From: Parahoeflea halophila
GTDB lineage: Bacteria; Pseudomonadota; Alphaproteobacteria; Rhizobiales; Rhizobiaceae
Length of the DNA stretch: 64,000 bases
Direction: 5' to 3'
NCBI RefSeq assembly: GCF_900220985.1
Contig: NZ_OCPC01000001.1
Coordinates: 598,836-662,835 of the forward strand
Translations under genes and position numbers: made by a program
The notes under the pieces: generated by a model
Told to the model about the DNA's origin: nothing
Database searches by the model: none
The model's input: the letters and a program-made list of their open reading frames with translations, nothing else
Shown here: in pieces, positions 1 to 10,989 of the stretch
Numbering within the stretch: the stretch's first letter is position 1
Layout: every line of letters begins with the position of its first letter

Positions 1-806
1 GATTCACTGGCGCCGGCAGCAGCCGTCCCGGCTCGGGCTTCAGCCTCGCCGGCGGCTGGCGCCGCGCCCTCGCTGCCGAGAGTTGCAGCGGCCTGAGAAC
101 CGTCCGCCCCCTCGCCTGTCCCGGCTGCTTCGGCTGTTTCAGCATTCTGCGGAGGTGCCGATGCTGCAGCAATTTCGACCGCGTCATCGACCGGGGCGGC
201 TTTGGGCTGCGTGATGATCCGGCTGGCTTTGCCGGGCTTGCTGACCATGGCGAGAAGCTCACCATCGGCGGATTCGGGAACCGACACCGTGGCCACCTCT
301 TCGGACTGCCGCACCTTCCCGTCCGCATCCGTGACCCGCAATGTCAGCTGGTAGTCGCCCGCCGGCAACGGCGTATCCAGAACGACCGCAAAATCGCCGC
401 TGGAGCCAACTTCAGTCGTGGCGATCACGGTCTCCCCATTCATGATTTCGAGCGTGGTGCCGGGCTCGGCCTTGCCCGCGATCACGGTTGAACCATCGGG
501 CTCGACCCGAAGCAGATCGAAGCCTGGCATGGCAAAACTGTCGCCCTCCATTGCCGGCTCTGTTGCCTCGGCTGGCTTCGAACCGGCCTCGGCCTCGGCC
601 GCGTCCGCGGGCAGACCCTCCTGCACCGGTGCCTCCTGCGGCTGGTCAGCCGGCGCCGTGGCGTCAACCATATTGGTCTTCGGAGCCGGGACGGATGCCA
701 CTTCGGTTTCAGTCTTGAAAATGCTGGGTGCTAAAAAGAACGCGCCGAGGGCAATCGCCGCTGCGAAGCCGAGAAGAACCAGAAAACCGGCATTGTTTTT
801 ATTCAT
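1..806 (-). CDS. LysM-type / Ig-like envelope protein, N-terminal part (cut by window edge)
   Basis: The minus-strand frame is open from an ATG at 806 to the window edge, giving about 268 residues, and the C-terminus lies outside. The first 30 residues carry one hydrophobic segment (about residues 7-26) that fits a signal anchor. A low-complexity Ala/Glu/Pro stretch follows. Next comes a segment with the pattern FDLLRVEPDGSTVIAGKAEP (about residues 96-115), then a beta-rich Ig-like domain, and then another Ala/Glu-rich linker that runs off the window. This arrangement is typical of rhizobial proteins that end in a peptidoglycan-binding LysM domain. That domain is not visible here, so the LysM part of the call is inferred. 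The gene is divergent from the LOG gene. Confidence 0.7.
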   Translation of the reverse strand, partial: MNKNNAGFLVLLGFAAAIALGAFFLAPSIFKTETEVASVPAPKTNMVDATAPADQPQEAPVQEGLPADAAEAEAGSKPAEATEPAMEGDSFAMPGFDLLRVEPDGSTVIAGKAEPGTTLEIMNGETVIATTEVGSSGDFAVVLDTPLPAGDYQLTLRVTDADGKVRQSEEVATVSVPESADGELLAMVSKPGKASRIITQPKAAPVDDAVEIAAASAPPQNAETAEAAGTGEGADGSQAAATLGSEGAAPAAGEAEARAGTAAAGASE

Positions 807-944
807 TGTCTGCTCCGTGGAGACGGCATAAAATGTGTCATCTGCGCAAAAACCTATATGCTTTGAATACCGGGTACAAGAAAAAGCGATTTGCATCGCC
901 CGCGCCATCTTGACCATGCGCGACTGGCTGTGCTCATTGCCTGC

Positions 945-1556
945 ATGAACACACCGTCAGCGCGCATAAGTTCCATCTGTGTCTATTGCGGATCCCAGCC
1001 TGGTCACGACCCAGCCTTTCGTCAGGCCGCCGAGATTCTGGGGCGCAGCATGGCCGGACAGGGCATCGGCCTGGTCTATGGTGGTGGCACCAGGGGCCTT
1101 ATGGGCGCGGTCGCGGAAGCCGTGTTGTCCCATGGCGGCAAGGTCACCGGCATCATCCCCGAATTCCTGATGGACAAGGAAGCCTCACGCCAGGAACTCG
1201 GCCAGCTGAGCGAACTGCATGTGACGGCAGACATGCACGAGCGCAAGCACATGATGTTCGAACGATCGGACGCCTTCGTCACGCTGCCCGGCGGCATAGG
1301 AACGCTTGAAGAGATTGTCGAAATCATGACCTGGGCGCAGCTCGGCCGCCATGTCAAACCGATGGTGCTGGCCAATATCAATGGCTTCTGGGATCCGCTG
1401 AGTGCCTTGATCGGCCACATGCGCGAGGCCGGTTTCATCCACACCGGCCATCTTGTCCGCCCGCTCGTGATCGAATCCGCCGAACAGATCGTGCCTGCGA
1501 TCCAGGCCGCGGCCACGGGCAACGGCGAAGACGAAACCATCATCTCGAAGATGTAG
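945..1556 (+). CDS. LOG family protein (cytokinin riboside 5'-monophosphate phosphoribohydrolase type)
   Basis: A 203-residue protein with the LOG hallmarks: an N-terminal ICVYCGS segment (residues 11-17), a nucleotide-binding YGGGTRGLMG (45-54), and the signature PGGIGTLEE (115-123). Family members release the base from nucleoside 5'-monophosphates, including cytokinin and AMP-like substrates. In bacteria the physiological substrate is often unknown. An in-frame start further upstream exists, but the ATG at 945 puts the protein at the usual family length of about 200 residues. It stands alone, divergent from the envelope gene and convergent with the RarD-like gene. Confidence 0.88.
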   Translation: MNTPSARISSICVYCGSQPGHDPAFRQAAEILGRSMAGQGIGLVYGGGTRGLMGAVAEAVLSHGGKVTGIIPEFLMDKEASRQELGQLSELHVTADMHERKHMMFERSDAFVTLPGGIGTLEEIVEIMTWAQLGRHVKPMVLANINGFWDPLSALIGHMREAGFIHTGHLVRPLVIESAEQIVPAIQAAATGNGEDETIISKM

Positions 1557-1651
1557 CTTTTTCCCGACCCGGACACCTCCAGCGGCGTCCGCACGGATTC
1601 GATCTCACCTGCCCCATCGGCACAAGCGGCAGGACTCACCAGCTAGTCATC

Positions 1652-2599
1652 TCATCTGGCTATGCCTGATGCAGCGGCCGCAGCTGCTGCCTGGCGCGCC
1701 CTGCGGCTGCGCAACAGCGAAGAGGTATAGATCGCCAGCGCAATCCAGATCAGCACGAACGCGGCCAGCTTGTAGGTCCCGAACGGCTCCTTGAAGACGA
1801 ACACCGCGATGAAGAAGATCATCGTTGGCGCGATGTACTGCATGATGCCGATTGTCGACAGCCGCAGCAACTTGGCGCCATTGGCGTAGATCATCAGCGG
1901 CACCGCGGTGACCACGCCGCACCCCAACAGCAACAGCACGTCCACCATCCCGGTATCACCGAAATGGCCAACGCCGTTGAATTCCACATAGGCGATGTAG
2001 CCCAATGCCAGCGGTGTCAGCATCAGCACCTCGAGAAAGAAGCCCTGATTCGGACCGACCGGCAGCGATTTCTTGCACAGCGCGTAAAAACCCCAGCTGA
2101 GCGCAAGCCCGACTGAAACCCAGGGCAACCCGCCGGTTTCGAACGCCAGCAGCCCGACGGCAACAACGGCCAACGCGATCGCCGCTTTCTGGCGCCCATC
2201 GAGACTCTCCTTGAGCAGGATTGCAGCCAGAAAAATCGAAAACAGCGGATTGATGTAGTAGCCAAGCGCAGTCTCGACAGCCCGTCCTGCGGCGATCGAC
2301 CAGACATAAATGCTCCAGTTGATGGTGATCAGGGCCGCCGTAATGAAGCCCATGCCCAGCGTGCGTGGCGACTTGAAGGCAGCACGGATGTCCTTGGTGC
2401 GGCCAAGCAGAAGCAGCACCACCGCAGCGATCGGCACCGACCAGATCACCCGGTGCGCCACAACTTCAAGCGCCGGGATGTGGGCCACGGCCTTCATGTA
2501 GAACGGCAGAAAGCCCCACAGCAAATAGGCCGCCAGCGCAAAGGCAAAGCCCCGCGGCGTGTCTTCGTCATATACCGGCGGTGCTGCTTGGGTCGCCAT
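1652..2599 (-). CDS. rarD: RarD-like EamA-family permease
   Basis: A 315-residue, very hydrophobic protein with about ten transmembrane helices in two EamA repeats. The start region contains FALAAYLLWGFLPFYMK and VVAHRVIWS, both characteristic of the RarD branch of the drug/metabolite transporter superfamily. RarD proteins are named from chloramphenicol-sensitive mutants, but the transported compound is not established. The C-terminus ends in an Arg/Ala-rich cytoplasmic tail. It lies 120 bp downstream of the BKACE-like gene on the same strand, so it may be the last gene of that transcript. Confidence 0.88.
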   Translation of the reverse strand: MATQAAPPVYDEDTPRGFAFALAAYLLWGFLPFYMKAVAHIPALEVVAHRVIWSVPIAAVVLLLLGRTKDIRAAFKSPRTLGMGFITAALITINWSIYVWSIAAGRAVETALGYYINPLFSIFLAAILLKESLDGRQKAAIALAVVAVGLLAFETGGLPWVSVGLALSWGFYALCKKSLPVGPNQGFFLEVLMLTPLALGYIAYVEFNGVGHFGDTGMVDVLLLLGCGVVTAVPLMIYANGAKLLRLSTIGIMQYIAPTMIFFIAVFVFKEPFGTYKLAAFVLIWIALAIYTSSLLRSRRARQAAAAAAASGIAR

Positions 2600-2719
2600 G
2601 ATCAGTCCTGCTTCTTTCCGACAACAAGGTCAGACGCTTAGGATATCGCGCGTGAATGGGCAAATTCATTCCGCTGAACGACGTGATGCGCGACACCCCC
2701 GCCAGTAGCAGGCGGGTCA

Positions 2720-3439
2720 TCACGAATTGCCCCGAAAGATAGCGACCGCCGCAGTGGCCAAGGCGGCATTGCTTGCTGCCAAGCTTCCATCAGGCATCTG
2801 CCGGCAGTCCTCGAGCCCGATCCGGGTCGACCAGTTGTGCTTGCGTGCAAGCCGGACGAAATCCCAGGCAGTCGCGTCAAAACCATGCAGCAGGATCGAC
2901 CGCGTCACACCGGCATCTGCAAGCACTGATGTGATGCCTTGGGTCACGGCATGGGCTGCGGACAGCTCTTGCTCCTCGATCTCGATGAGGATGCGAAAGG
3001 CCTTGCTGTGGTTATCGAGTGCAACAAAGCGCTTCGCATCATCGATCGTCGCGAGCCCGGCCTCGATGCCGACACCGGCGGAGTGCAGCAAGTCCATCAC
3101 CTGCGGCGCGTCGGGTTCCGACAGATTGACCGAGGCGTAGTCCGGCAGCACCGTCCAGTTGGAGATCCGTTCGCGGGTCTTGCCGATGTCGTTTTCGATC
3201 CAGGCACCGGTCGATACGCCGATCAGCGTTCCCGGGCACGCGCTGCGAACGGCAGCAACCGTCGTGTCGACGGCGGCCAGGCTTTCCTGCAAGTCCCCGT
3301 TGCGCGGGTGGATATGGAGTTCCGCCGCCCCTGCAGTCAGGCAGGCGGCGCCGTCTTCGGCCATGGCTTCCGGCGTTAACGGAAGTCCTGGATGAAAGTC
3401 TTGCGGCCGCGCGCCGTTCAGACATGCCTGTACGATCAC
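2720..3439 (-). CDS. BKACE-family (DUF849) beta-keto acid cleavage enzyme, short subfamily
   Basis: A 239-residue TIM-barrel protein with the family's metal-binding LHIHPRN (residues 41-47, His42 and His44) and a GTLIGVSTGAWIE strand. BKACE enzymes condense a beta-keto acid with acetyl-CoA, forming acetoacetate plus a CoA ester; 3-keto-5-aminohexanoate cleavage in lysine fermentation is the founding reaction. This copy is clearly shorter than the usual 270-310 residues, so the substrate cannot be read from the family name. The start is GTG at 3439. The gene follows cimA on the same strand after 30 bp, which suggests co-transcription. Confidence 0.8.
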   Translation of the reverse strand: MIVQACLNGARPQDFHPGLPLTPEAMAEDGAACLTAGAAELHIHPRNGDLQESLAAVDTTVAAVRSACPGTLIGVSTGAWIENDIGKTRERISNWTVLPDYASVNLSEPDAPQVMDLLHSAGVGIEAGLATIDDAKRFVALDNHSKAFRILIEIEEQELSAAHAVTQGITSVLADAGVTRSILLHGFDATAWDFVRLARKHNWSTRIGLEDCRQMPDGSLAASNAALATAAVAIFRGNS

Positions 3440-3469
3440 GTTGTTTTCCTCAACTCTGTAACGGCAGCC

Positions 3470-5086
3470 CTATTCTGCCGCGATCCGGCCCGCCAGATCC
3501 CGGTTTTTCATCAGCTTGAAGACGACCGAATCCATCAGCGCCTGGAACGAAGCGTCGATGATGTTGTCGGAAACGCCCACCGTCCACCAGCGCCCGCCAT
3601 CGCTGTCGGCCGATTCGATCAGCACCCTTGTGATCGCCTCGGTGCCGCCATTGAGGATCCGCACCTTGTAGTCGACCAGTTCGAGATCGGCGATCTCCGA
3701 CTGGTAGACGCCGAGATCCTTTCTGAGCGCGATATCGAGAGCATTGACCGGCCCGTGCCCTTCGGCCACCGACATCATCTCCTGGCCGTCGACGACCAGC
3801 TTGACCACGGCTTCCGAAACCGTGGTGATCTGCCCCATGGCATTGAACCGCCGTTCGACCATCACCCGGAAGCTGGTCACCGAGAAGAATTCCGGCACGC
3901 GGCCCAGCGTCCGGTGCGCCAGCAGCTCGAAGCTCGCATCCGCCCCTTCATAGGCATAGCCGGTGGCCTCGCGCTCTTTGACGATCGCAATCAGCTTGTC
4001 GAGCTTCGGATCGCTCTTGCCGACCTCGATGCCACGCCGTTTCAGCGCATTGATGAAATTGGACTTGCCGCCCTGATCGGAGACCATGACCTTGCGGAAA
4101 TTGCCGACACTTTCAGGCGGCACATGCTCATAGGTCCGCGGATCCTTGAGCAGCGCCGAGGCATGAATGCCGGCCTTGGTGGCAAAGGCCGACGCGCCGA
4201 CATAGGGCGACTGGGCGGCCGGCGAGCGGTTCAGCAGCTCATCGAAGCCATGGCTGAGCGATGTAAGTTCAGCCAGTTTTTCAAGCGAAATCCCCGTCTC
4301 GAACCGGTCCGAGAAGTGGGGCTTGAGCATCAGTGTCGGAATCAGCGTGACCAGATTGGCGTTGCCGCAGCGCTCGCCGATGCCATTGAGCGTGCCCTGG
4401 ATCTGCCGGACGCCGGCTTCCACCGCAGCCAGCGAATTGGCCACCGCCTGCCCGGTGTCATTATGGGCGTGAATGCCCAGCCGCTCACCGGGGATGCCTT
4501 CGGCGATCAGGGCGGCGATGGTCTCGCGAATCTCGGACGGCTGGGCGCCGCCATTAGTGTCGCACAGCACGATCCAGCGTGCCCCGGCCTCATAGGCCGT
4601 CCTGGCACAGGCCAGGGCATAATCGCGATTGTTCTTGTAGCCGTCGAAGAAATGCTCGCAGTCGACCATTGCTTCCTTGCCGGCTTCGATGACCGCCTGA
4701 ACCGACCCGGAAATCGAATCCAGATTTTCCTCGTTGCTGCAGCCGAGCGCCACCTTCACATGGTAATCCCAGCTCTTGGCAACCAGGCACACCGCATCGC
4801 CCGACGCCTGGATGAGCCCGGCAAGACCGGGATCATTGGATGCCGAAATGCCAGCCCGCTTGGTCATGCCGAAGGCCACGAAGGAGGCGTTTTGCGTGCG
4901 CTTGCTGGCAAAGAACTCGGTGTCGGTCGGATTGGCGCCGGGATAGCCGCCCTCGACATAATCGATGCCGAAATCATCCAGCATCTTTGCGATGGCAATC
5001 TTGTCCTCGACGGAAAAATCGATCCCAGGCGTCTGCTGGCCATCGCGCAAGGTGGTGTCGAACAGGTAGATGCGGTCTTTGGTCAT
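3470..5086 (-). CDS. cimA: (R)-citramalate synthase
   Basis: A 538-residue protein with an N-terminal HMGL-like/LeuA catalytic barrel (DTTLRDGQQ at residues 10-18, then a GIDYVEGGYPGANPTD stretch typical of the CimA branch) and a C-terminal LeuA-type regulatory/dimerisation domain from about residue 400. It condenses pyruvate with acetyl-CoA to citramalate, giving a threonine-independent route to 2-oxobutyrate and isoleucine. The YVEGGYPGANPTDTEF segment separates it from 2-isopropylmalate and homocitrate synthases. It is the upstream gene of a likely cimA-BKACE transcript. A composite palindromic repeat lies immediately 5'. Confidence 0.92.
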   Translation of the reverse strand: MTKDRIYLFDTTLRDGQQTPGIDFSVEDKIAIAKMLDDFGIDYVEGGYPGANPTDTEFFASKRTQNASFVAFGMTKRAGISASNDPGLAGLIQASGDAVCLVAKSWDYHVKVALGCSNEENLDSISGSVQAVIEAGKEAMVDCEHFFDGYKNNRDYALACARTAYEAGARWIVLCDTNGGAQPSEIRETIAALIAEGIPGERLGIHAHNDTGQAVANSLAAVEAGVRQIQGTLNGIGERCGNANLVTLIPTLMLKPHFSDRFETGISLEKLAELTSLSHGFDELLNRSPAAQSPYVGASAFATKAGIHASALLKDPRTYEHVPPESVGNFRKVMVSDQGGKSNFINALKRRGIEVGKSDPKLDKLIAIVKEREATGYAYEGADASFELLAHRTLGRVPEFFSVTSFRVMVERRFNAMGQITTVSEAVVKLVVDGQEMMSVAEGHGPVNALDIALRKDLGVYQSEIADLELVDYKVRILNGGTEAITRVLIESADSDGGRWWTVGVSDNIIDASFQALMDSVVFKLMKNRDLAGRIAAE

Positions 5087-5115
5087 CGTATTCTCCAGAA
5101 ACGAAGGGGAGAAAT

Positions 5116-5235
5116 ACCCCCCTCTGTCGGCGGCGCCGACATCTCCCCCGCAAGGGGGGAGAATGGAACCTGTGAATTTTCTGCGCCCGATCTCTCTCCT
5201 TGCGGGGGAGATGTCACGACGTCGCAGAGGGGGGT
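5116..5235. repeat. Composite palindromic element A (two inverted units)
   Basis: A 120-bp intergenic element bounded by a perfect 11-bp terminal inverted repeat, ACCCCCCTCTG at 5116-5126 and CAGAGGGGGGT at 5225-5235. Each half holds a hairpin built from CTCCCCC and GGGGGAG-type arms around a GCAA-type loop (5142-5161, and inverted near 5193-5211). The left half also has a GTCGGC/GCCGAC hairpin. A 25-bp core at 5138-5162 is identical to 7201-7225 in element B. It sits between the aminopeptidase gene and cimA, where it may terminate or attenuate transcription. Confidence 0.85.
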
Positions 5236-5248
5236 GCGAGCCAATTCC

Positions 5249-6814
<1,566 letters not shown>

Positions 6815-6818
<4 letters not shown>

Positions 6819-7177
6819 TTCAGTTCCCTCCCGACCGATTGCAGAATATGCATGCAGACATTGTCGTTATCGGTCAGCACATCGTGATTCCAGAAGCGGA
6901 CGACCTGCGAGCCCTGTTGCTCGAGATAGCGTGTTCTTGCTTGGTCACGGGTGACGTTGTTGGCGTGCTGCGAGCCATCGACTTCGACGACAAGCCGGTG
7001 CTCTGGGCAGGCGAAGTCCACAATGTAATTGCCAATCGGTACCTGCCGCCGAAACCCCAGCCCCATCAGCCGGTGCGCCCGGAGTTCATTCCAGAGCTTG
7101 AGTTCCGCATCGGTCATCGCGCTGCGCATGCGGCGGGCATTGCGCCTGAGATGCGGTGGCACTTTGCTATGTGGCAA
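6815..7177 (-). CDS. DUF559 (Vsr-like, PD-(D/E)xK) endonuclease-domain protein
   Basis: About 120 residues from a TTG at 7177. The segment TDAELKLWNELRAHRL (residues 22-37), followed by FRRQVPIGNYIVDFACPEHRL and VVEVDGSQH (63-71), is the DUF559 core, with Asp54, Glu65 and Asp67 as likely nuclease residues. The family resembles very-short-patch repair endonucleases, and its biological role is unsettled. Starting here matches the usual family length; GTG at 7162 is an alternative. The frame stays open upstream but only translates palindromic element B. The G-run at the edge of that element sits 4 bases before the TTG and is the likely ribosome-binding site. The stop overlaps the GFA start. Confidence 0.78.
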
Positions 7178-7180
7178 GCG

Positions 7181-7446
7181 ACCCCCCTCTGTCACTGCGT
7201 GACATCTCCCCCGCAAGGGGGGAGATTGGCGTGCCGACGGATCACGCCAAGACAACTCAACTGCATTTGCAACCATATTGCAACCTGAGGGCGAATAGCT
7301 CACCGAAATGATATCAATTCGCTGCTTGCTTAGGACAAGGAGACCTTCAACACGTTCAGACCTCGGTGATTTACCTCGGCCGGAGCCCCAGGCCCCCAAT
7401 CTCCCCCCTTGCGGGGGAGATGTCGGCATAGCCGACAGAGGGGGGT
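7181..7446. repeat. Composite palindromic element B (two inverted units)
   Basis: A 266-bp intergenic element with a perfect 13-bp terminal inverted repeat, ACCCCCCTCTGTC at 7181-7193 and GACAGAGGGGGGT at 7434-7446. The left unit (about 7181-7226) and inverted right unit (about 7398-7446) each contain the C-run/GCAA/G-run hairpin seen in element A. The right unit also has GTCGGC/GCCGAC arms. About 170 bp of sequence with no recognisable gene separates them. The right end is 12 bp from the cysS stop codon and the left end touches the DUF559 start region. Confidence 0.85.
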
Positions 7447-7458
7447 AATGCGGTAACC

Positions 7459-8901
7459 TCACCGCTTCACTTCCCACGTCGTCACCCGCTCGCCAGTCTC
7501 GGGATCCTTGCCGTCCTTGAGCTGGATTCCCTGTGCCAGCAGCTCGTCGCGAATCTTGTCGGCTTCGGACCAGTTTTTTGCGGCGATGAAAGCCAGACGT
7601 TTGTCTACATACTTGGAAACGTCGACCAATGCTTCTTTGGGCCGCAGGTCGACGCCAAGCAGATCAGCACCCGCGATCAAGTTCGAAGCAGGGATACCGG
7701 TTGCCTGAAGGTTTCGAATGTATTCGCTGGTGTTGAGATCATCACCCAACGCTTCCAGAAAAGTTGGGTGCAGGTTCGTGGCTATGCCACCCTCCGCCTT
7801 GCGGCGGAGTTTCTGCAGAATGCTTTCAGCCTCCTCCAGCCGCTTCACGCTGAAATCGATCGGTTCGCGGTAGTGGGTCATCAGCATGGCCAGCCGCAGC
7901 ACTTCGCCGGGCCATTTGCGGCCGCCGAATTTCTCGGTTTCCAGAAGCTCGGCGATGGTGACGAAATTGCCCTCGGATTTCGACATCTTCCTGCCCTCGA
8001 CCTGCAGGAAGCCGTTGTGCATCCACAGGTTGGCCATGCGGTCATTGCCGTGGGCACAGCAGGACTGGGCGATTTCGTTTTCGTGGTGCGGGAAGATCAG
8101 ATCCAGCCCGCCGCCGTGGATGTCGAATTTGTGCGGCTGAGCCAAGGCCGCCTCCGTCAGCTGGCCCGCCTGCTTGGGACGCTGCCAAAGCAGTTCGTCG
8201 CTCATCACCGAGCATTCGATGTGCCAGCCGGGGCGGCCGTGAATGGTGACGCTTTCGCCGGCTTCGGTGAAGACGCCGTCCCAGCCCGGCTCGTCGGCAG
8301 CCGATTCTTTCCACAGCACGAAATCGCCCGCATTGCGCTTGTGCTCTTCGACCGCGATGCGGGCGCCGGCCTGCTGGTCTTCGAGCTTGCGGTTCGAAAG
8401 CCTGCCGTAGTCTGGCATCGAGGTGACCGAAAACAGCACTTCGCGGCCCTCGCGGCCAGAGGTGACATAGGCGTTGCCCTTGTCGATGAGCCGCTGGATC
8501 ATCTTCACCATGCCGTCGATATGGGCGGTGGCGCGCGGCTCGAAGCTGGGCGGCAGGCAGCCGAGAGCCGCCACGTCCTTGTGGTAGCGGTCGGCGGTTT
8601 TCTCTGTCACCCGGGCGATGGCCTCGTTGAGCGGCAGATCGGGATAATCGCGCAGCGCGCGGGCGTTGATCTTGTCATCGACGTCGGTGAGATTGCGCAC
8701 ATAGGTGACGTGGTCCTCGCCATAGACGTGGCGCAAAAGCCGGAACAGCACGTCGAAAACGATGGCCGGCCGGGCGTTGCCGATATGGGCATAATCGTAA
8801 ACCGTCGGGCCGCAGACATACATCCGCACATTGTCCGGATCGATAGGCGTAAACTGTTCCTTGGCCCGCGTCAGCGTGTTCCAGAACTTGAGGTCCGTCA
8901 T
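7459..8901 (-). CDS. cysS: Cysteinyl-tRNA synthetase
   Basis: A 480-residue class I aminoacyl-tRNA synthetase that charges tRNA-Cys. It has the zinc-ligand motif [16 protein letters not shown] near residues 29-44, containing the HIGN signature, the GWHIECSVM zinc-site segment, and KMSKSEGN in the second half. Length and domain order are those of a normal bacterial CysS. It is transcribed from 8901 (ATG) on the minus strand, and palindromic element B follows the stop codon. Confidence 0.96.
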   Translation of the reverse strand: MTDLKFWNTLTRAKEQFTPIDPDNVRMYVCGPTVYDYAHIGNARPAIVFDVLFRLLRHVYGEDHVTYVRNLTDVDDKINARALRDYPDLPLNEAIARVTEKTADRYHKDVAALGCLPPSFEPRATAHIDGMVKMIQRLIDKGNAYVTSGREGREVLFSVTSMPDYGRLSNRKLEDQQAGARIAVEEHKRNAGDFVLWKESAADEPGWDGVFTEAGESVTIHGRPGWHIECSVMSDELLWQRPKQAGQLTEAALAQPHKFDIHGGGLDLIFPHHENEIAQSCCAHGNDRMANLWMHNGFLQVEGRKMSKSEGNFVTIAELLETEKFGGRKWPGEVLRLAMLMTHYREPIDFSVKRLEEAESILQKLRRKAEGGIATNLHPTFLEALGDDLNTSEYIRNLQATGIPASNLIAGADLLGVDLRPKEALVDVSKYVDKRLAFIAAKNWSEADKIRDELLAQGIQLKDGKDPETGERVTTWEVKR

Positions 8902-9093
8902 GTCAACTCCCCGATGCCGGCGCCCGGCCCGGGTCGTTTGTCCTGTATGGTGAAAAGACGAAAACGGCCGAGCCAGCGAAGCGCTAGCGAATAATGATGC
9001 CGCAGATGCAAGTGGCGCGCGCGCCGTGTGCCGTTTTCATGCTGCTCTTATCCCCGATTGAAACGGCCCGGTCAAGATGCCCGGGAACGGCTT

Positions 9094-9717
9094 TCAACCG
9101 GCAATAAAACGTATCAGCAACGACACCGACAGGGCCGCCATCACGGCCGCGATCAGCCCGTCGAGAACCCGCCAGGCAGAGGGTCTGGCAAACAGCGGCT
9201 CGAGCACCCGCGCGCCATAGCCGAGCCCGAAGAACCAGAGGAACGAGGCCGACATCGCGCCGATGCCGAAGGCCAGCCGTGCCGTGCCTTCGTAACGCCC
9301 GCTCAACCCGCCCACCAGGAGCACGGTGTCGAGATAGACATGCGGATTGAGGAAGGTGAAGGCGAGACAGGTAAGCACCGCGGCCTTCAGCGATCCGGGA
9401 GCCGAACGCGCGGCCTTCATTCCGGACGGATTGAGAGCCCGCTTCAGCGCCAGAAAAGCATAAACGGCGAGGAAAGCCGCACCGCCAAGGGTCACAACGG
9501 CGATCAGGACATCGGACCCCGAGATGATCGCTCCGAGCCCGGCGACGCCGAGCCCGATCAGCACCGCATCCGACAGCGCGCAGATCAGGCACAGGATGAA
9601 GACATGCTGGCGGAGCAGCCCCTGCCGCAGGATGAAGGCATTCTGGGCACCGATGGCGATGATCAGCGAACCGCCAAGCAGCAGGCCGGCAATGGCGGGA
9701 GTAACAAGTGGCGTCAT
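9094..9717 (-). CDS. LysE/ArgO-type amino acid exporter
   Basis: A 207-residue membrane protein with about six transmembrane helices. The segments GAQNAFILRQGL near residue 23 and FLNPHVYLDTVLLVGG in the middle are the hallmarks of the LysE/ArgO branch, which exports lysine or arginine. It starts 4 bp after the stop codon of the SRAP gene on the same strand, so the two form a likely operon. Substrate specificity between lysine and arginine cannot be decided from sequence. Confidence 0.9.
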   Translation of the reverse strand: MTPLVTPAIAGLLLGGSLIIAIGAQNAFILRQGLLRQHVFILCLICALSDAVLIGLGVAGLGAIISGSDVLIAVVTLGGAAFLAVYAFLALKRALNPSGMKAARSAPGSLKAAVLTCLAFTFLNPHVYLDTVLLVGGLSGRYEGTARLAFGIGAMSASFLWFFGLGYGARVLEPLFARPSAWRVLDGLIAAVMAALSVSLLIRFIAG

Positions 9718-9721
9718 CAGG

Positions 9722-10507
9722 TCAGAACAACTTCATCTGCTTGTCGGCCGGATCGGCGGCCTTGGGTTTGCGCGCCGGCTTCTCCGACCCGGGAGCAGCG
9801 GGGGCGTCGGTCGCTGGCTCTTGCACCTCGGGGCCGCTGTTTGCAACCTTGTTGACCAGATCAGAGACACGGATCGCCTCGAAATAGTCGTCCGGCGCCG
9901 GCGCCATCAGATCGGCGACGTGGCGCGGCTCCTGGTTGAGGCAGTCGAGCCAGCGGGAAAAATCCTCCGGATGGATCACCACCGGCATCCGGTCATGGAT
10001 CGGCGCCACCTCCCGGTTCGGCCCCACCGTCAGCACCGCGGCGGTGTCCATCTCGGCGCCGTCGGCGCTCATATAGGTTTCCATCAGCCCGCCAAAGGCA
10101 ACGATCCCGCCATGCCTGGGCTTGATCCAGTAGGGTGTGGATTTTTCCTTCGAGCCCTTGCCCGGCCGGTGCCATTCGTAAAAGCCCGAGGCCGCGATCA
10201 GCACCCGCCGGTGCCGCATGGCGGCGCGGAACGAGGCTTTCTCGGCCGCCGTTTCGGAGCGCGCATTGATCAGCAGAGGAAACTCCGCCGGATCCTTGAC
10301 CCAGCCCGGCAGAAAGCCCCAGCGCGCCAACAGCGCCCGGCGATCGGTGCGGTTGTCGCCTTCCTCGCGACGGCGATCGCCGGTGATGACCAGGATCGGT
10401 TGGGTCGGCGCAATATTGTAGCGCGGCGGGAAGTCCTCGATTTCCTCGAGACCGAACAGCTCCTGCACCTCTTCCGGGGTTGCTGTTAAAGAAAAACGTC
10501 CACACAT
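9722..10507 (-). CDS. SRAP (HMCES/YedK) abasic-site shielding protein
   Basis: A 261-residue protein starting MCGRF, so Cys2 becomes the exposed N-terminal cysteine after removal of Met. This family uses it to crosslink covalently to abasic sites in single-stranded DNA. The matching catalytic positions are visible: Asn81 (INARSET), Glu111 (GFYEW) and His171 (IHDRMPVV). In-frame upstream codons exist, but only the ATG at 10507 yields the required Cys2. The C-terminus has a Pro/Ala/Lys-rich tail. It is divergent from a Nudix gene 38 bp away and followed by the LysE gene. Confidence 0.92.
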   Translation of the reverse strand: MCGRFSLTATPEEVQELFGLEEIEDFPPRYNIAPTQPILVITGDRRREEGDNRTDRRALLARWGFLPGWVKDPAEFPLLINARSETAAEKASFRAAMRHRRVLIAASGFYEWHRPGKGSKEKSTPYWIKPRHGGIVAFGGLMETYMSADGAEMDTAAVLTVGPNREVAPIHDRMPVVIHPEDFSRWLDCLNQEPRHVADLMAPAPDDYFEAIRVSDLVNKVANSGPEVQEPATDAPAAPGSEKPARKPKAADPADKQMKLF

Positions 10508-10545
10508 TGCCAATCCATGCAGCAGGACAGGAACAGGGTCAAGCA

Positions 10546-10989
10546 ATGACAGCCCAGACAGGTGACACGCCAGCCGCTCCGCAACTGGCGGTATCGGTCG
10601 CGCTTGAACGCGACGGCAGATATCTGCTGGTGCTGCGTGCCAACCCGCCGGCCCAGCACATGTATGCCTTTCCGGGTGGCCGCGTCGATCCCGGAGAGGC
10701 GCTCGAAGCCGCCGCCCTGCGCGAACTGGAAGAGGAAACCGGGCTGAAGGCCAGCAATTTCCGCCCGTTCATGACTTTCGACTTGAGCGCAGACGATCCA
10801 AGTGAGGCCGGAAAGCCGAGTTTCATCCTGACCGTGTTTCTCGCCGACGACCCCGGCGGGACGGCAGTGGCACAGGATGACGCCAAGGCAGTGGGCTGGT
10901 TCACACCCGAAGAAATCCGCGAACTGCCGGTGCCGCAAAGCATGACCTCCTGTATGGACCGGCTGGCGCAGGCGCTTCCCACACCCTGA
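10546..10989 (+). CDS. Nudix hydrolase
   Basis: A 147-residue protein with a complete Nudix box at residues 45-67 (Gly45, then Glu51 and the RELEEETGL core), so it should be an active Mg-dependent pyrophosphohydrolase of nucleoside diphosphate-linked substrates. The box sits in AFPGGRVDPGE, as in ADP-ribose or NADH-type pyrophosphatases, but the substrate cannot be assigned. The ATG at 10546 is chosen because it gives a compact single Nudix domain. It is divergent from the SRAP gene. Confidence 0.88.
   Translation: MTAQTGDTPAAPQLAVSVALERDGRYLLVLRANPPAQHMYAFPGGRVDPGEALEAAALRELEEETGLKASNFRPFMTFDLSADDPSEAGKPSFILTVFLADDPGGTAVAQDDAKAVGWFTPEEIRELPVPQSMTSCMDRLAQALPTP

Noticed and set aside
7178-7477. 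N-terminal extension of the DUF559 protein through element B
   Set aside because: It would translate the palindromic repeat (a PPLSAMPTSPPQGGR-like run) and end inside cysS. Repeat-derived residues of this kind are a known annotation artefact.
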